From contig CAVQMC010000027.1 of the NCBI GenBank assembly GCA_963713505.1, positions 62,001 through 126,000 on the forward strand: a stretch of DNA of 64,000 bases. Direction: 5' to 3'. Of the stretch, positions 34,756 through 44,090 are shown piece after piece. Position numbers and translations under genes: made by a program. The stretch is from CAVQMC01 sp963713505 (lineage in GTDB: Bacteria; Bacteroidota; Ignavibacteria; Ignavibacteriales; Ignavibacteriaceae). A model generated the notes under the pieces. It worked only from the letters and a program-made list of their open reading frames with translations. It was not told the DNA's origin and searched no databases. The number at the start of each line of letters is the position of its first letter. Position 1 is the first letter of the stretch.

Positions 34756-36020
34756 AAGAAAGACTTTATTTAATTCTTAAAATTGCCTTAAAGCATTTAT
34801 CCTACAAACGAAAGCAAACGATTTTAGTAATTGCCGGCGTTGCCGTAGGATCTATGGTAATGATTTTAACATTTGCACTCGCAAACGGAATAATAAGCGA
34901 TATAAAAAATAAAATAATAGAAGTCTCTCCTTTAATAACCATTAAAGGAGAAAAGGTTAAAGGTAAAGAGCGATTGTTAATGGCTTCCTCGCCTTATTCC
35001 GGCAATAAGTTTTATATTTCATCCAGAATAGTTCCGGATGAGAAAAAAGAAATTAAACCCTATACACAAATTATTTCTCTTGTTGATGATATAAAAGAAA
35101 TTGATGCTGTTTCGCCTAATGTAATTACTAGAGGAGTAATTCGATACAGAACATTGGATAGGCAATGTTTAATTAAAGGAATTATTCCGGAAAGAGAAGC
35201 AAACATAGCCAACCTTGCTAAAAATATAGAAACAGGTAGTCTGGAAGAATTAAGCTATACACCGAACGGAGTTATTCTCGGCAGCGGATTGGCAAAAAAA
35301 ATAAAAACAAAATATCATGACATAGTAAAAATTATCGGAGAAAAAGGGATTGGTTATAATTTAAAAGTAGTCGGCACTTTTAGTTCTGGATTTTCTGCTG
35401 TCGATAATAATAATCTTTTTATTAATCTAAAATTAGCTCAAAATATTATCGGGTTAAGCTCAAATGTTGTTACTTCAATTGGAATTCATACCATATCTGT
35501 AGAAGATGTAAACAGTGTTGCAAAAACCATAAGCAATTTAACAGGTTATAAAACAGAAACATGGGAAGAAGCAAATGCCAATTTAATATCTCTTTTTGAA
35601 AGAAATAACAACATAACGCTTTTCCTTGTTGTGTTTGTTTTTGTTGTTGCCGGGTTTGGTATTGCAAATGTTTTGATAACTCTTGTCTTACAAAAACGGC
35701 AGGACATTGCAATAATGAAATCTTTCGGACTTTCAAAAAACTCTGTTGTTTTAATTTTTATTCTTGAAGGATTGTTTATTGGTATTACTGGCGCTCTGAT
35801 TGGAGAAGTAGCCGGACATTTCTTTACTAATTTTATTTCTTCTTTACCAATCAGTTACGGCGAAAGTGCCGTGGTAAGATCAAATCATATTGTAACTGTA
35901 CAGACTTCTTTTTCTTATTTAATTACTATAGTTTTTTCTGTAATTGTAAGTGTAATTTCCAGCTATAGCCCTGCAAGACGAGCAGCTAAATTAAATCCTG
36001 TAAATAATTTAAGAGTCTAA
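34752..36020 (+). CDS. FtsX/LolC-like ABC transporter permease 1
   Basis: A 422-residue permease with the MacB/LolC plan: one N-terminal membrane helix (about 22-48), a periplasmic domain of about 220 residues, and three C-terminal helices (about 282-308, 330-356, 382-408). The end SSYSPARRAAKLNPVNNLRV is typical of the family, as is RQDIAIMKSFGLSKNSV in the coupling region. It starts within the adaptor stop (ATGA) and its own stop overlaps the next ATG. It is a paralogue of the following gene, with equal length, and the two should form a heterodimer. Confidence 0.92.
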   Translation: MKERLYLILKIALKHLSYKRKQTILVIAGVAVGSMVMILTFALANGIISDIKNKIIEVSPLITIKGEKVKGKERLLMASSPYSGNKFYISSRIVPDEKKEIKPYTQIISLVDDIKEIDAVSPNVITRGVIRYRTLDRQCLIKGIIPEREANIANLAKNIETGSLEELSYTPNGVILGSGLAKKIKTKYHDIVKIIGEKGIGYNLKVVGTFSSGFSAVDNNNLFINLKLAQNIIGLSSNVVTSIGIHTISVEDVNSVAKTISNLTGYKTETWEEANANLISLFERNNNITLFLVVFVFVVAGFGIANVLITLVLQKRQDIAIMKSFGLSKNSVVLIFILEGLFIGITGALIGEVAGHFFTNFISSLPISYGESAVVRSNHIVTVQTSFSYLITIVFSVIVSVISSYSPARRAAKLNPVNNLRV

Positions 36021-37288
36021 TGAAGCATTTAAATTATCATTTAATATTTATTGCATTCAGACAGCTTATAAACAGAAAAAGACAGGCTGTGCTTACAATT
36101 GCGGGAATTGGTGTAGCTGTAATGGTTCTAATTACTGCTATTTCATTAATGGACGGACTGCTTCAAAGTTTTATTCAGAAAATTGTTGATATTGCTCCGC
36201 ATATTATTGTAAACGGAGAAAAAGTTAATCCGGTAATTCCCGATGAACTTGTAAAAGGAGATTCAACAACTAATATAAATTTTATTAAAAATGTTGCCAG
36301 AGAAGATGAAGAGGTAATTAAAAATTATACAAAAATTGTTGGCACAATTGAAGAGGATTCATTAATTGAAACTGTTTCACCTGTTGTTTCTATAAATTCT
36401 ATAGGTGTTTTTGGAACAATTACACAGCCTATTCAGTTATTTGGAGTAATTCCCGGTAAGCAGGATAAAATTTCTAAATTAAGTAAAAACATGACCGAAG
36501 GTAATTTTTCCGAACTTGAAAAAACACCGGACGGTATATTAATAGGAACTTCGGTTGCAAATGATTTTACAATTGAAACAGGCGATAGAATGCAGATTAT
36601 TTCTACCGAAGATAAAATATATACAGTCAGAGTTGTTGGGATATTTTCAACCGGGATAAACGACATTGACGGAAATGTTTATGCTAACATGAAGTTAGTT
36701 CAAAACATCGGTAATTACTCTCCCGATCAGGTAACAGATTTATATTTAAGAGTTACAAATCTTAAAAAGGATGCTGTGGTTGCAAGATCAATAGAAAAAG
36801 AAACAAATTATAAGGCAATTACATGGGAAGAAAAAGCAGCAAGTGTAATTTCTTTATTTAAAATGATTTCAATGATCGTTTACTTTCTTGTGTTTTTTGT
36901 AATTCTTGTTGCGGGCTTCGGAGTTGCAAATGTATTAATTACAAGTGTTCTTGAAAAAACAAGAGATATTGCCGTAATGAAATCCATGGGTTTTAAAAGA
37001 GGTGAAGTAATTTGGATCTATTTTATTCAGGGAATGATTGTTGCTGTGATAGGTGCTGCAATTGGATGTATATTAGGATTTATAATGATTCAAATACTAT
37101 CTTCAATTCCGGTTGCTGCATCTAAAACAAGCACAATTAGTTCCGATCATCTTCTTATGGGAAAAAGTATCTGGTATTTTGTTTTTGCTTCCTTATTTGC
37201 TTTGATTGTCAGTATTATTGCATCCATTAGCCCATCCAGAAAAGCAGCTAATATTAATCCAATTGAAATTCTTCGCGGTGAAAGATAA
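36020..37288 (+). CDS. FtsX/LolE-like ABC transporter permease 2
   Basis: A 422-residue paralogue of the preceding permease, with the same layout of helices and periplasmic domain and the endings TRDIAVMKSMGFKRGEV and ISPSRKAANINPIEILRG. Its start overlaps the previous stop (TAATG at 36018-36022), and its own stop overlaps the ATPase ATG at 37288 in the same way. The pair resembles LolC/LolE of lipoprotein export or a split MacB. Which substrate it moves is not visible, since the periplasmic domain is poorly conserved. Confidence 0.92.
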   Translation: MKHLNYHLIFIAFRQLINRKRQAVLTIAGIGVAVMVLITAISLMDGLLQSFIQKIVDIAPHIIVNGEKVNPVIPDELVKGDSTTNINFIKNVAREDEEVIKNYTKIVGTIEEDSLIETVSPVVSINSIGVFGTITQPIQLFGVIPGKQDKISKLSKNMTEGNFSELEKTPDGILIGTSVANDFTIETGDRMQIISTEDKIYTVRVVGIFSTGINDIDGNVYANMKLVQNIGNYSPDQVTDLYLRVTNLKKDAVVARSIEKETNYKAITWEEKAASVISLFKMISMIVYFLVFFVILVAGFGVANVLITSVLEKTRDIAVMKSMGFKRGEVIWIYFIQGMIVAVIGAAIGCILGFIMIQILSSIPVAASKTSTISSDHLLMGKSIWYFVFASLFALIVSIIASISPSRKAANINPIEILRGER

Positions 37289-37991
37289 TGAATGAACATA
37301 TTTAAAATTAGAACATGTTAAAAAAACTTTGGTTAACAAAAGTGAAGGCGAAGTAATAAAAAACACTATTCTTCCTGATATAAATTTTGAAATAAAAAAG
37401 GGGGAGTTTACTTCAATTACAGGAACTAGCGGCTCCGGGAAAACAACTTTGTTATATTTAATGGGGGGATTGGATAAACCAAGTGAAGGTAAAGTATATC
37501 TTGATGGTGAAGAAATTTCTTCTTTAAAAGAAGAAGAACTTGCCAAAATGAGAAATGAAAAACTTGGTTTTGTATATCAATTTCATTTTTTATTGCCTGA
37601 ATTTACTGCGTTGGAAAATGTAATGATGCCGATGCTCGCAAGAGGAAAATCTTCAATTCCTAAAGCCAGAAAAAGAGCTAAAGAACTTTTAGAAGAAATG
37701 GGTTTGGGAGATAAATTAAATAATAAACCAAATCAATTATCCGGCGGTCAGCAGCAGCGCGTTGCAATTGCCAGAGCTTTAAGCAATAATCCTATTCTAC
37801 TGCTTGCAGATGAACCGACCGGGAATTTGGATTCTAAAAATTCCGAAAATATTTATGATTTATTTGAAAAACTGAATAGAGAAAATAATCAAACTATTAT
37901 AGTTGTAACTCATGATGAGCATTTTGCTTCAAAAACCCATCGAATAATTCATTTGGTAGACGGAAAAATCGATCATGATAAATATTTATAA
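37288..37991 (+). CDS. lolD: LolD-like ABC transporter ATPase, probable frameshift near the start
   Basis: The ATPase core is complete: Walker A GTSGSGKTT, Q loop FVYQFHFLLPEFTALENVMMPM (a LolD-like feature), signature LSGGQQQRVAIARAL, Walker B LLLADEPTGNLDS and the His of VVTHDEH. The natural start is ATG 37288, overlapping the permease stop as in the two junctions upstream. From there the frame reads MNEHI and stops; one extra base in the T run at 37301-37303 would give MNEHILKLEHVKKTLV and about 234 residues, the usual LolD length. Without that change the first usable start is a TTG at 37329, with 220 residues. A missing base in the sequence is the likeliest cause. Confidence 0.85.
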
Positions 37992-38208
37992 TACCTGCCG
38001 GTTCTACTCAGAATATTCAAATCCAATTAACAATAATTAATTCATTCTTCATTTTCTCTTCATAATATATTTGTATAATAAATTATCGTTATTGTAAAAT
38101 ATTGAACGGTATTCAGTGAATCATTGTTACTTTATTATTTAAATTATTTTACAAATATCATTAAAGTGAAAAAATAATTTTTGAAAAACTAAAGTGAAGG
38201 AGCGGACA

Positions 38209-38787
38209 ATGATGAACCCAAATGGAGCTTTAAATAACTTTTATAATCCTGCAGATGTACAGAGCAAAGATTTTCAGATCTACAAAAAACTCGGAACTGT
38301 TCAAGCTGATGAAGGAAAATATAAAGAAGCATTGGAAAATTATAATAAAGCAATTGAATTAAATCCGGATGACGCATCTGCATTTTATAATCGAGGAACT
38401 ATAAAAGCCGATTTGGGAAATTATGAAGAAGCAAGAAAAGATTTTATTAAAGCTTTAGAACTTCAAAAGAAAACAGCTTACGAATTTTATAAGGAAGGTA
38501 TCAGTAAAAGAAAAGCAGGTGATTATTTCGGCGCTATTGAAGAATATTCGAAAGCCATAGAACTTAACGGAAGGTTTGCAGAAGCATTTTATAATAGGGC
38601 TGTTGCAAAAGCAGATGTTGGAGAAATCGGAAAAGCAATTGAAGATTATACAAAAGCAATCGAAATTGATCCGAATTTTTCTAATGCATATAATAATCGC
38701 GGACTGCTTAAATCTGATCTAGGCGATTATTACGGTGCTATGACAGATCTTAAGAGAGCAATTGAACTAACTCCCTTAAATAAATAA
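38209..38787 (+). CDS. TPR-repeat protein
   Basis: A 192-residue protein of five TPR units in a row, with no signal peptide, so probably cytoplasmic. ATG 38209 (or 38212) follows AAGGAG; an in-frame GTG at 38194 lies before that site. Units repeat the pattern KLGTVQADEGKYKEALENYNKAIELNPDD, AFYNRGTIKADLGNYEEARKDFIKALEL and so on. The third unit is slightly irregular (YKEGISKRKAGDYFGAIEEYSKAIEL). TPRs make protein-binding grooves; the partner is unknown. It is alone and ends at a long hairpin and a terminator. Confidence 0.88.
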   Translation: MMNPNGALNNFYNPADVQSKDFQIYKKLGTVQADEGKYKEALENYNKAIELNPDDASAFYNRGTIKADLGNYEEARKDFIKALELQKKTAYEFYKEGISKRKAGDYFGAIEEYSKAIELNGRFAEAFYNRAVAKADVGEIGKAIEDYTKAIEIDPNFSNAYNNRGLLKSDLGDYYGAMTDLKRAIELTPLNK

Positions 38788-38805
38788 TAATTGCTCTTTT
38801 TAATT

Positions 38806-38889
38806 GGGCTTTTCCAAGATAAATTGATTAAATAAATAAATTATGTTTACGTATGATTTGGAAAAGTCCAAAATTTATTTGGATTTTTT
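38806..38889 (+). terminator. Terminator hairpin overlapped by a longer hairpin
   Basis: TCCAAA (38867-38872) and TTTGGA (38878-38883) with a T run (38884-38889) make a terminator. GGGCTTTTCCAA (38806-38817) also pairs with TTGGAAAAGTCC (38858-38869), with one G-U pair. The two structures share bases 38867-38869 and cannot both be fully formed. Confidence 0.6.
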
Positions 38890-39020
38890 GTTTACATAAT
38901 GCTCCAAGAAATTTTTATTGTTATTAATTTTTTTTAATTCAATATTTAGATAAAATTAATGTTCTCTGCTTACTTTAGATCTGGATTTAATTTGAAGAAC
39001 TAAGTAACGCGGAGATTTTA

Positions 39021-39369
39021 ATGAAGATTCGATCTGTACCGTTTTTATTGATTGCGCTGTTATTTGTTAGCATTACAGATTTCAATAAGCGCTCAAAGTG
39101 ATCCTAAGAATAATAGTGATAAAAATAACTCTAAAGATAGTTACGGACATGTAACAAAAGTTAATTATCAAAAATCAGCTAAGATTGTTCATCATGAATT
39201 GCACAGAGTTAAAAAAGTAAATGGAAAATACATAAAACAAAATTCTATAAATGAAAAGAAACTCAATTCAAGCAAACAAATAAACAGTAAAATGAAAAGC
39301 GAGAAAACTCACAAAAAAGAAGAGAAAAAGATAGATCAGTTAAAAAAACAAGAGAAAAAGAGAAAATAA
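39021..39369 (+). CDS. Small lysine-rich exported protein, one frameshift in the signal peptide
   Basis: ATG 39021 follows CGGAG (39010-39014) and starts a signal peptide, MKIRSVPFLLIALLFVSIT. The frame then meets a stop after NKRSK, but the +1 frame gives ISAQSDPKNNSDKNNSKDS and runs to 39369. One extra base near 39078 explains both, for about 115 residues. The mature part is about a third Lys, with Asn and Ser, and contains SAKIVHHELHRVKKVNGKY. No family recognised. The strong charge suggests binding to nucleic acid, lipopolysaccharide or acidic polymers. It precedes a second small secreted protein and a two-component pair. Confidence 0.6.
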
Positions 39370-39420
39370 TTCCTCCCCAAACAAAAGCGAGAAGAAGTAA
39401 TAGCTTGAATTGGGTGATAA

Positions 39421-39448
39421 GGAGAGCACTTTTGCTCTCCTTTTTTTT
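39421..39448 (+). terminator. Rho-independent terminator after the lysine-rich protein
   Basis: GGAGAGCA (39421-39428) and TGCTCTCC (39433-39440) form a perfect stem with a four-base loop, then eight T (39441-39448). Confidence 0.9.
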
Positions 39449-39569
39449 ATTAATACGCAAATATTAAGCTTGATTAATTAAAGCTTCACAAATCTTTCAT
39501 TTTTCCGCTTTATATTTTTGTTGAAGATAATTGTATTAGGTTAATGATAAATATTTGCTGGAGGTTAAG

Positions 39570-39926
39570 ATGAAAACGTTAAAATATGCTTTCTTTTTGT
39601 TTTCCTTTGTTTTGTTTGCCGGTATGTATACAAATAGTTATGCACAATCCAGACCAACAGAAGCATCAAAAGCTAATAACATTGAAGTTACAAAGGCTCC
39701 TAAACCAATGAACGAAATTTCAATAAATGAAAGTTATAACAACGCAGATAGAACACTCAGAAGAGATATAATTAATAGCAACAGAAATAACATTGGTGAA
39801 ACAAATTATCCGGATATACATAATTTGGAGACTATTGTAACTAAAGAAAAACTAAACGGAGGAAATCCGTTATTAAACTATAAAAGTTGGATATATTATT
39901 TCTTGTTAAATCCGGAATTTAACTAA
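39570..39926 (+). CDS. Small exported protein of unknown function
   Basis: A 118-residue protein. ATG 39570 follows TGGAGGT (39559-39565); an in-frame start at 39555 lies before that site. Signal peptide 1-25 ends NSYAQ. The mature part is hydrophilic and Asn-rich (NRNNIGETNYPDI) with an aromatic end (WIYYFLLNPEF). No domain recognised. It sits just before a response regulator gene, separated by a strong terminator, and may be a target or a sensor partner of that system. It could also be unrelated. Confidence 0.65.
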   Translation: MKTLKYAFFLFSFVLFAGMYTNSYAQSRPTEASKANNIEVTKAPKPMNEISINESYNNADRTLRRDIINSNRNNIGETNYPDIHNLETIVTKEKLNGGNPLLNYKSWIYYFLLNPEFN

Positions 39927-39950
39927 TATGATCTATTTCTCATTTAAAAT

Positions 39951-39978
39951 AAGGAGAGTTTGTTAACTCTCCTTTTTT
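39951..39978 (+). terminator. Rho-independent terminator just before the second response regulator
   Basis: AAGGAGAGTT (39951-39960) and AACTCTCCTT (39965-39974) form a perfect ten-base stem with a four-base loop, then T residues. It ends about 16 bases before the next ATG, so that gene must be transcribed from inside or past this hairpin. Confidence 0.85.
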
Positions 39979-39993
39979 ATATAAATTCAATGT

Positions 39994-40662
39994 ATGAAAA
40001 TTTTACTGGTAGAAGACGAAAAAAAAGTTGCCGCTTTTATTAAAAAAGGGCTTGAGCAGGAATTCTATTCTGTTGATACTGCTTTCGACGGTAAGGAAGG
40101 GTTTGACCTAGCTGTTAAAGAAGAATATGACCTTATGATTATAGATATCATGCTTCCCTTAAAAGATGGCATCTCCCTTTTAAAAGAATTAAGAAACGAA
40201 AAAATTATTACTCCTGTTTTATTACTTACTGCAAAAGACAATTTAGACAGTAAGATCGATGGCCTGGACAGCGGAGCGGATGATTATTTAACGAAACCTT
40301 TTGCATTTGAAGAGTTGCTGGCAAGAGTAAGGGCCTTATTAAGAAGAGGATCTCAAAGCAAAACTATTCATTTAAAAGCTGCAGACTTAGTACTTGATAC
40401 ACAAACACATAAAGTTAATAGAAACGGAATTGAAATTACTCTTACTCCAAAAGAATATTCTATTTTAGAATATCTATTGAGAAATAAAAATAAAGTTGTA
40501 TCACGTACTCTTTTATCCGAACATGTTTACGATTATCATTTTGACACCGATACAAATGTTATTGATGTTTATATAAATAAATTAAGAAATAAGATAGATA
40601 AGGATTTTGAAAAACCCGTTCTGCACACAGTTAGAGGTGTCGGATATATAATTAAAGAGTGA
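39994..40662 (+). CDS. OmpR-family response regulator (second two-component system)
   Basis: A 222-residue regulator with a receiver (phospho-acceptor Asp51 in MIIDIMLP, switch Thr in LLTAKDN, Lys in LTKPF) and a winged helix (LTPKEYSILEYLLRN and TNVIDVYINKLRNKI). It belongs to the CusR/CopR-like branch by its short linker and length, which often responds to metals, but that assignment is only suggestive. No ribosome site is visible and a terminator ends just upstream, so the transcript may be nearly leaderless. It pairs with the kinase that begins 28 bases later. Confidence 0.93.
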   Translation: MKILLVEDEKKVAAFIKKGLEQEFYSVDTAFDGKEGFDLAVKEEYDLMIIDIMLPLKDGISLLKELRNEKIITPVLLLTAKDNLDSKIDGLDSGADDYLTKPFAFEELLARVRALLRRGSQSKTIHLKAADLVLDTQTHKVNRNGIEITLTPKEYSILEYLLRNKNKVVSRTLLSEHVYDYHFDTDTNVIDVYINKLRNKIDKDFEKPVLHTVRGVGYIIKE

Positions 40663-40690
40663 TACAAAATATCTATTTTACCGGCTATTC

Positions 40691-42141
40691 ATGACTTTAT
40701 TAAATAAAGTTAAATCGTATATTAAAACCACCCGCTTTAAAACTACACTTTGGTATTCATCTTTATTACTGATCCTGGAAATTATTATTGGCTTTGTTCT
40801 TCTGTTTTATCTTTATAGAAGCATGCACCAGCAGCTGGATGCTTCTCTTAAAAAACAGGCTGAAAGTATTTATAATTTTGTAAGTAAAAGTAATGTTGAT
40901 TTATCAAATTTTAAACCGGATTCTATCTATACCTCACCGGATGAATTAGTTTACGATTTGATCTTTGAAGCTGTTGCACTAAATCCTCGTAATACTTTCA
41001 TTCAAGTTGATTATAAAAATAAAACAATATTCAAAACTGAAAACCTTAGAAACGAAGAATTTAATTTTCCGGGAAAAAAATCCGGAAAAACATACCTATT
41101 TGATTTTAAGGATAAGAAACTTTCGCCTTATGTAATTAGAGCTGCTACTATCGAAAAAAAATCATATCAAATAGGAGTTGCATTTCCTGTTGACTTAATC
41201 GATAATACATTAAATAATATGATTAAGATTTACATAATAATTGCACCTTTCTTTTTTATACTTTCTATTTTCGGCGGCTGGATAATTTCCGCAAGATCTT
41301 TATCTAGAATAGATTCCATAATTAAAAAGACAGACTTAATAACAACACAAAATCTTAATAGGACAATTGAAGGCGGTGAGTTTGAAGATGAGTACGGCAG
41401 ACTTGTGCGGACAATGAATAAGATGATTACAAGAATTAAAGACTTCAATTGATTTTATGAATCAGTTTTCTATTTCTGCTTCACATGAATTAAAAACTCC
41501 TTTAACAATTTTAAGAGGCGAATTAGAGATTGCGTTAAAATCTGATATGGCTCCAGCCGAGTATAAGGAAATTCTTCAAAGCAATTATGAAGAAACGCTA
41601 CGCTTGATTAATATAGTTGATAAATTATTCTTGATTTCCAGGATAGATCATTCCGCAATTAAACTGAATAAAATTAAAGTTAATATTAAGGAGTTTTTAG
41701 AATATTCAGTTAATCAGTTAAGATTTTTAGGAAAAGATAAAAATGTTGAGATCAAACTGAAAATTAAAGATGACGGTTACATAAATCTTGATGTGGATTT
41801 GATTAGACAAGTTCTTTTTAATTTAATTGAAAATGCTGTTAAGTACGGAAAAGAAGGTGAGCCGGTTATTGTCTTCTGCGAAAACATAAACAATAATTTT
41901 AAGTTTTCGATTACTAATAAAGGAGAAGGAATTTCTCCGGAAGAATTATCCAAAGATATTTGATAGATTTTACAGGGTTGAAAATTCCAGAAGCAGGAAA
42001 ACAGGTGGAACAGGTTTGGGGCTTTCAATTGTGAAATCCATAATTAATCTGCATAACGGAGAAATTTTCGTTAATTCGGAAATGGGTAAAGAAACCGAGT
42101 TTTATTTTATTTTGAATTCCAAAAGCCGGCAAAAATCTTAA
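40691..42141 (+). pseudogene. Membrane sensor histidine kinase, two frameshifts
   Basis: Three frames join into a kinase of about 482 residues. Part one (40691-41452) has two membrane segments (about 22-44 and 182-204), a periplasmic sensor and a HAMP-like end (SARSLSRIDSIIKKTD). Part two carries MNQFSISASHELKTPL (H box) and the N box FNLIENAVKYG. Part three holds IFDRFYRVENSRS and GGTGLGLSIVKS. Removing one T at 41444/41445 and one base at about 41955 restores a single frame. The part order, boxes and total length fit a CusS-like kinase for the regulator upstream. Sequence error is as likely as true loss, since every box is intact. Confidence 0.75.
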
Positions 42142-42282
42142 TGTTTCCTTCCTCAAATCATGTTTTTATGTAAGATTTCCTCATTGAACATGATGCGTTA
42201 AAGCCTTAATTTTGTTATTGTTATAAGTTTAAGATTTGTAAAACATAAAACTTCGATATATAACGAAGAGGGAGAAAAATTC

Positions 42283-43914
42283 ATGTCGAATGCATATTTT
42301 AAATTACCGATTCCGATTAATGAACCAGTATTAAATTATGCTCCCGGAAGTCCGGAAAGAGCAGAAATAAAAAATAAGCTTAAAGAATTACAATCAAAAG
42401 AGATTGAAATTCCGTTGATTATCGGCGGGGAAGAAGTTAAAACAGGCAAAACTGCAGAAATAAGAGTTCCTCATAATACTTCTAAAAAATTAGGCTTTTA
42501 TCATAAAGCCGGAGAAAAAGAAGTAAAGATGGCAATAGAAGCTGCGTTGGAAGCAAGAAAAACCTGGGCAGAAATGCCGTGGGAACACAGGGCAACAATT
42601 TTTCACAAAGCTGCCGAACTGCTCTCCGGCCCGTGGCGTGCAACTTTAAATGCCGCAACCATGCTTGGCCAATCCAAAACAGTCTATCAGGCGGAAATTG
42701 ATTCTGCTTGTGAATTAATCGATTTCTGGAGATTTAATACATACTATATGACGGAATTAATGTCAGAACAGCCTTATTCTCCAAAAGGAATGTGGAACCG
42801 GATGGAATACAGACCTTTAGAAGGATTTGTTTTTGCAGTTACACCCTTTAATTTTTCTTCTATTGCAGGCAACCTGCCTACAGCTCCTGCAATTGTAGGA
42901 AACGTTTCTTTATGGAAACCGGCTTCGAGTGCAGTTTATTCGGCTTACTTTTTAATGAAATTATGGGAAGAAGCAGGATTGCCTAAAGGTGTTATTAATT
43001 TTGTTCCTGGCTCGGGCGGACAAGTCGGCGATCCGGTTATGGCAAGTCCGGATCTCGCAGGGATTCATTTTACCGGTTCAACCGCAGTTTTCCAGGGAAT
43101 GTGGAAAACTGTAGGAGATAATATTTCCAAATCAAAATATTATCCCAGAATTGTTGGAGAAACAGGCGGAAAAGATTTTATTTTTGCGCATAATTCTGCC
43201 GATGTTGATGCTTTGGTTGTTGCAGCAATCCGCGGAGCTTTTGAATATCAAGGTCAAAAATGTTCTGCTGCATCTAGAATGTATATTCCTAAATCTATTT
43301 GGAAAGAATTTAAAGACAAATACACTTCAGAAGTTTCCAAAATAAAAATGGGAGATGCTGAAGATTTTACAAACTTTATGACCGCTGTAATTGATAAAGC
43401 CGCTTATACAAGTATTAAATCTTATATAGATTATGCAAAAGATTCCAAAGACGCAGAAATTATTACTGGCGGAAAATGCGACGATTCAAAAGGCTTTTTT
43501 ATTGAACCGACTACAATTGTAACAACTGATCCGAAATTCAAATCGATTCAGGAAGAAATTTTTGGACCGGTTTTAACAATTTACGTTTATGAAGATAATA
43601 AGTTTGATGAGACCCTGGAACTCTGCAATACTACTTCTCCTTATGCATTAACCGGGGCAATCTGGTCGCAGGATAGAAATGTTTTAATAAAAATGTCTGA
43701 CAAGCTTAAAAATGCAGCTGGTAATTTTTATATAAATGATAAACCAACTGCTGCGGTTGTAGGGCAGCAGCCGTTCGGCGGAGGACGTGCATCCGGTACA
43801 AACGACAAAGCCGGCAGTGCAATGAATATTTTAAGATGGATGACGGCAAGATCGATTAAAGAAACTTTCGTCCCTCCCAAAGAATGGAAATATCCTTTTA
43901 TGAGTGAGAAGTAA
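42283..43914 (+). CDS. pruA: 1-pyrroline-5-carboxylate dehydrogenase
   Basis: A 543-residue aldehyde dehydrogenase that oxidises pyrroline-5-carboxylate (glutamate semialdehyde) to glutamate with NAD, the second step of proline breakdown. ATG 42283 follows GAGGGAG. The length and the stretches FVFAVTPFNFSSIAGNLP, GETGGKDF (Glu293), GQKCSAASRMY (catalytic Cys327) and EEIFGPVLTIYVYED match the stand-alone PruA form. No proline dehydrogenase gene is in the window, so the first step must be encoded elsewhere. Single gene with a terminator behind it. Confidence 0.95.
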   Translation: MSNAYFKLPIPINEPVLNYAPGSPERAEIKNKLKELQSKEIEIPLIIGGEEVKTGKTAEIRVPHNTSKKLGFYHKAGEKEVKMAIEAALEARKTWAEMPWEHRATIFHKAAELLSGPWRATLNAATMLGQSKTVYQAEIDSACELIDFWRFNTYYMTELMSEQPYSPKGMWNRMEYRPLEGFVFAVTPFNFSSIAGNLPTAPAIVGNVSLWKPASSAVYSAYFLMKLWEEAGLPKGVINFVPGSGGQVGDPVMASPDLAGIHFTGSTAVFQGMWKTVGDNISKSKYYPRIVGETGGKDFIFAHNSADVDALVVAAIRGAFEYQGQKCSAASRMYIPKSIWKEFKDKYTSEVSKIKMGDAEDFTNFMTAVIDKAAYTSIKSYIDYAKDSKDAEIITGGKCDDSKGFFIEPTTIVTTDPKFKSIQEEIFGPVLTIYVYEDNKFDETLELCNTTSPYALTGAIWSQDRNVLIKMSDKLKNAAGNFYINDKPTAAVVGQQPFGGGRASGTNDKAGSAMNILRWMTARSIKETFVPPKEWKYPFMSEK

Positions 43915-43926
43915 GATATGAATTTT

Positions 43927-43960
43927 AGAGGCTTGCATTTGCAGGCCTCTAATTTTTTAT
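43927..43960 (+). terminator. Rho-independent terminator after pruA
   Basis: AGAGGC (43927-43932) and GCCTCT (43945-43950), with inner TGCA pairing, then a T run (43954-43958). A near copy of the hairpin lies at 53154-53181. Confidence 0.82.
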
Positions 43961-44090
43961 CTGAATTCAACTTTGTATTTTAATGCAATACTCATATTTT
44001 TAATATTCACTCGTTTCAAAGTAAATAACTAATTCCCTCTTTTTAATTAAAAGATTTTGTAAATTATTAATTATACATCCGATTTATTAA

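Noticed and set aside
38066..38073. TATATTTG as a Bacteroidota -7 box before the TPR gene
   Set aside because: Fits TAnnTTTG, but there is no -33 box at the right distance and AT-rich DNA gives many chance matches.
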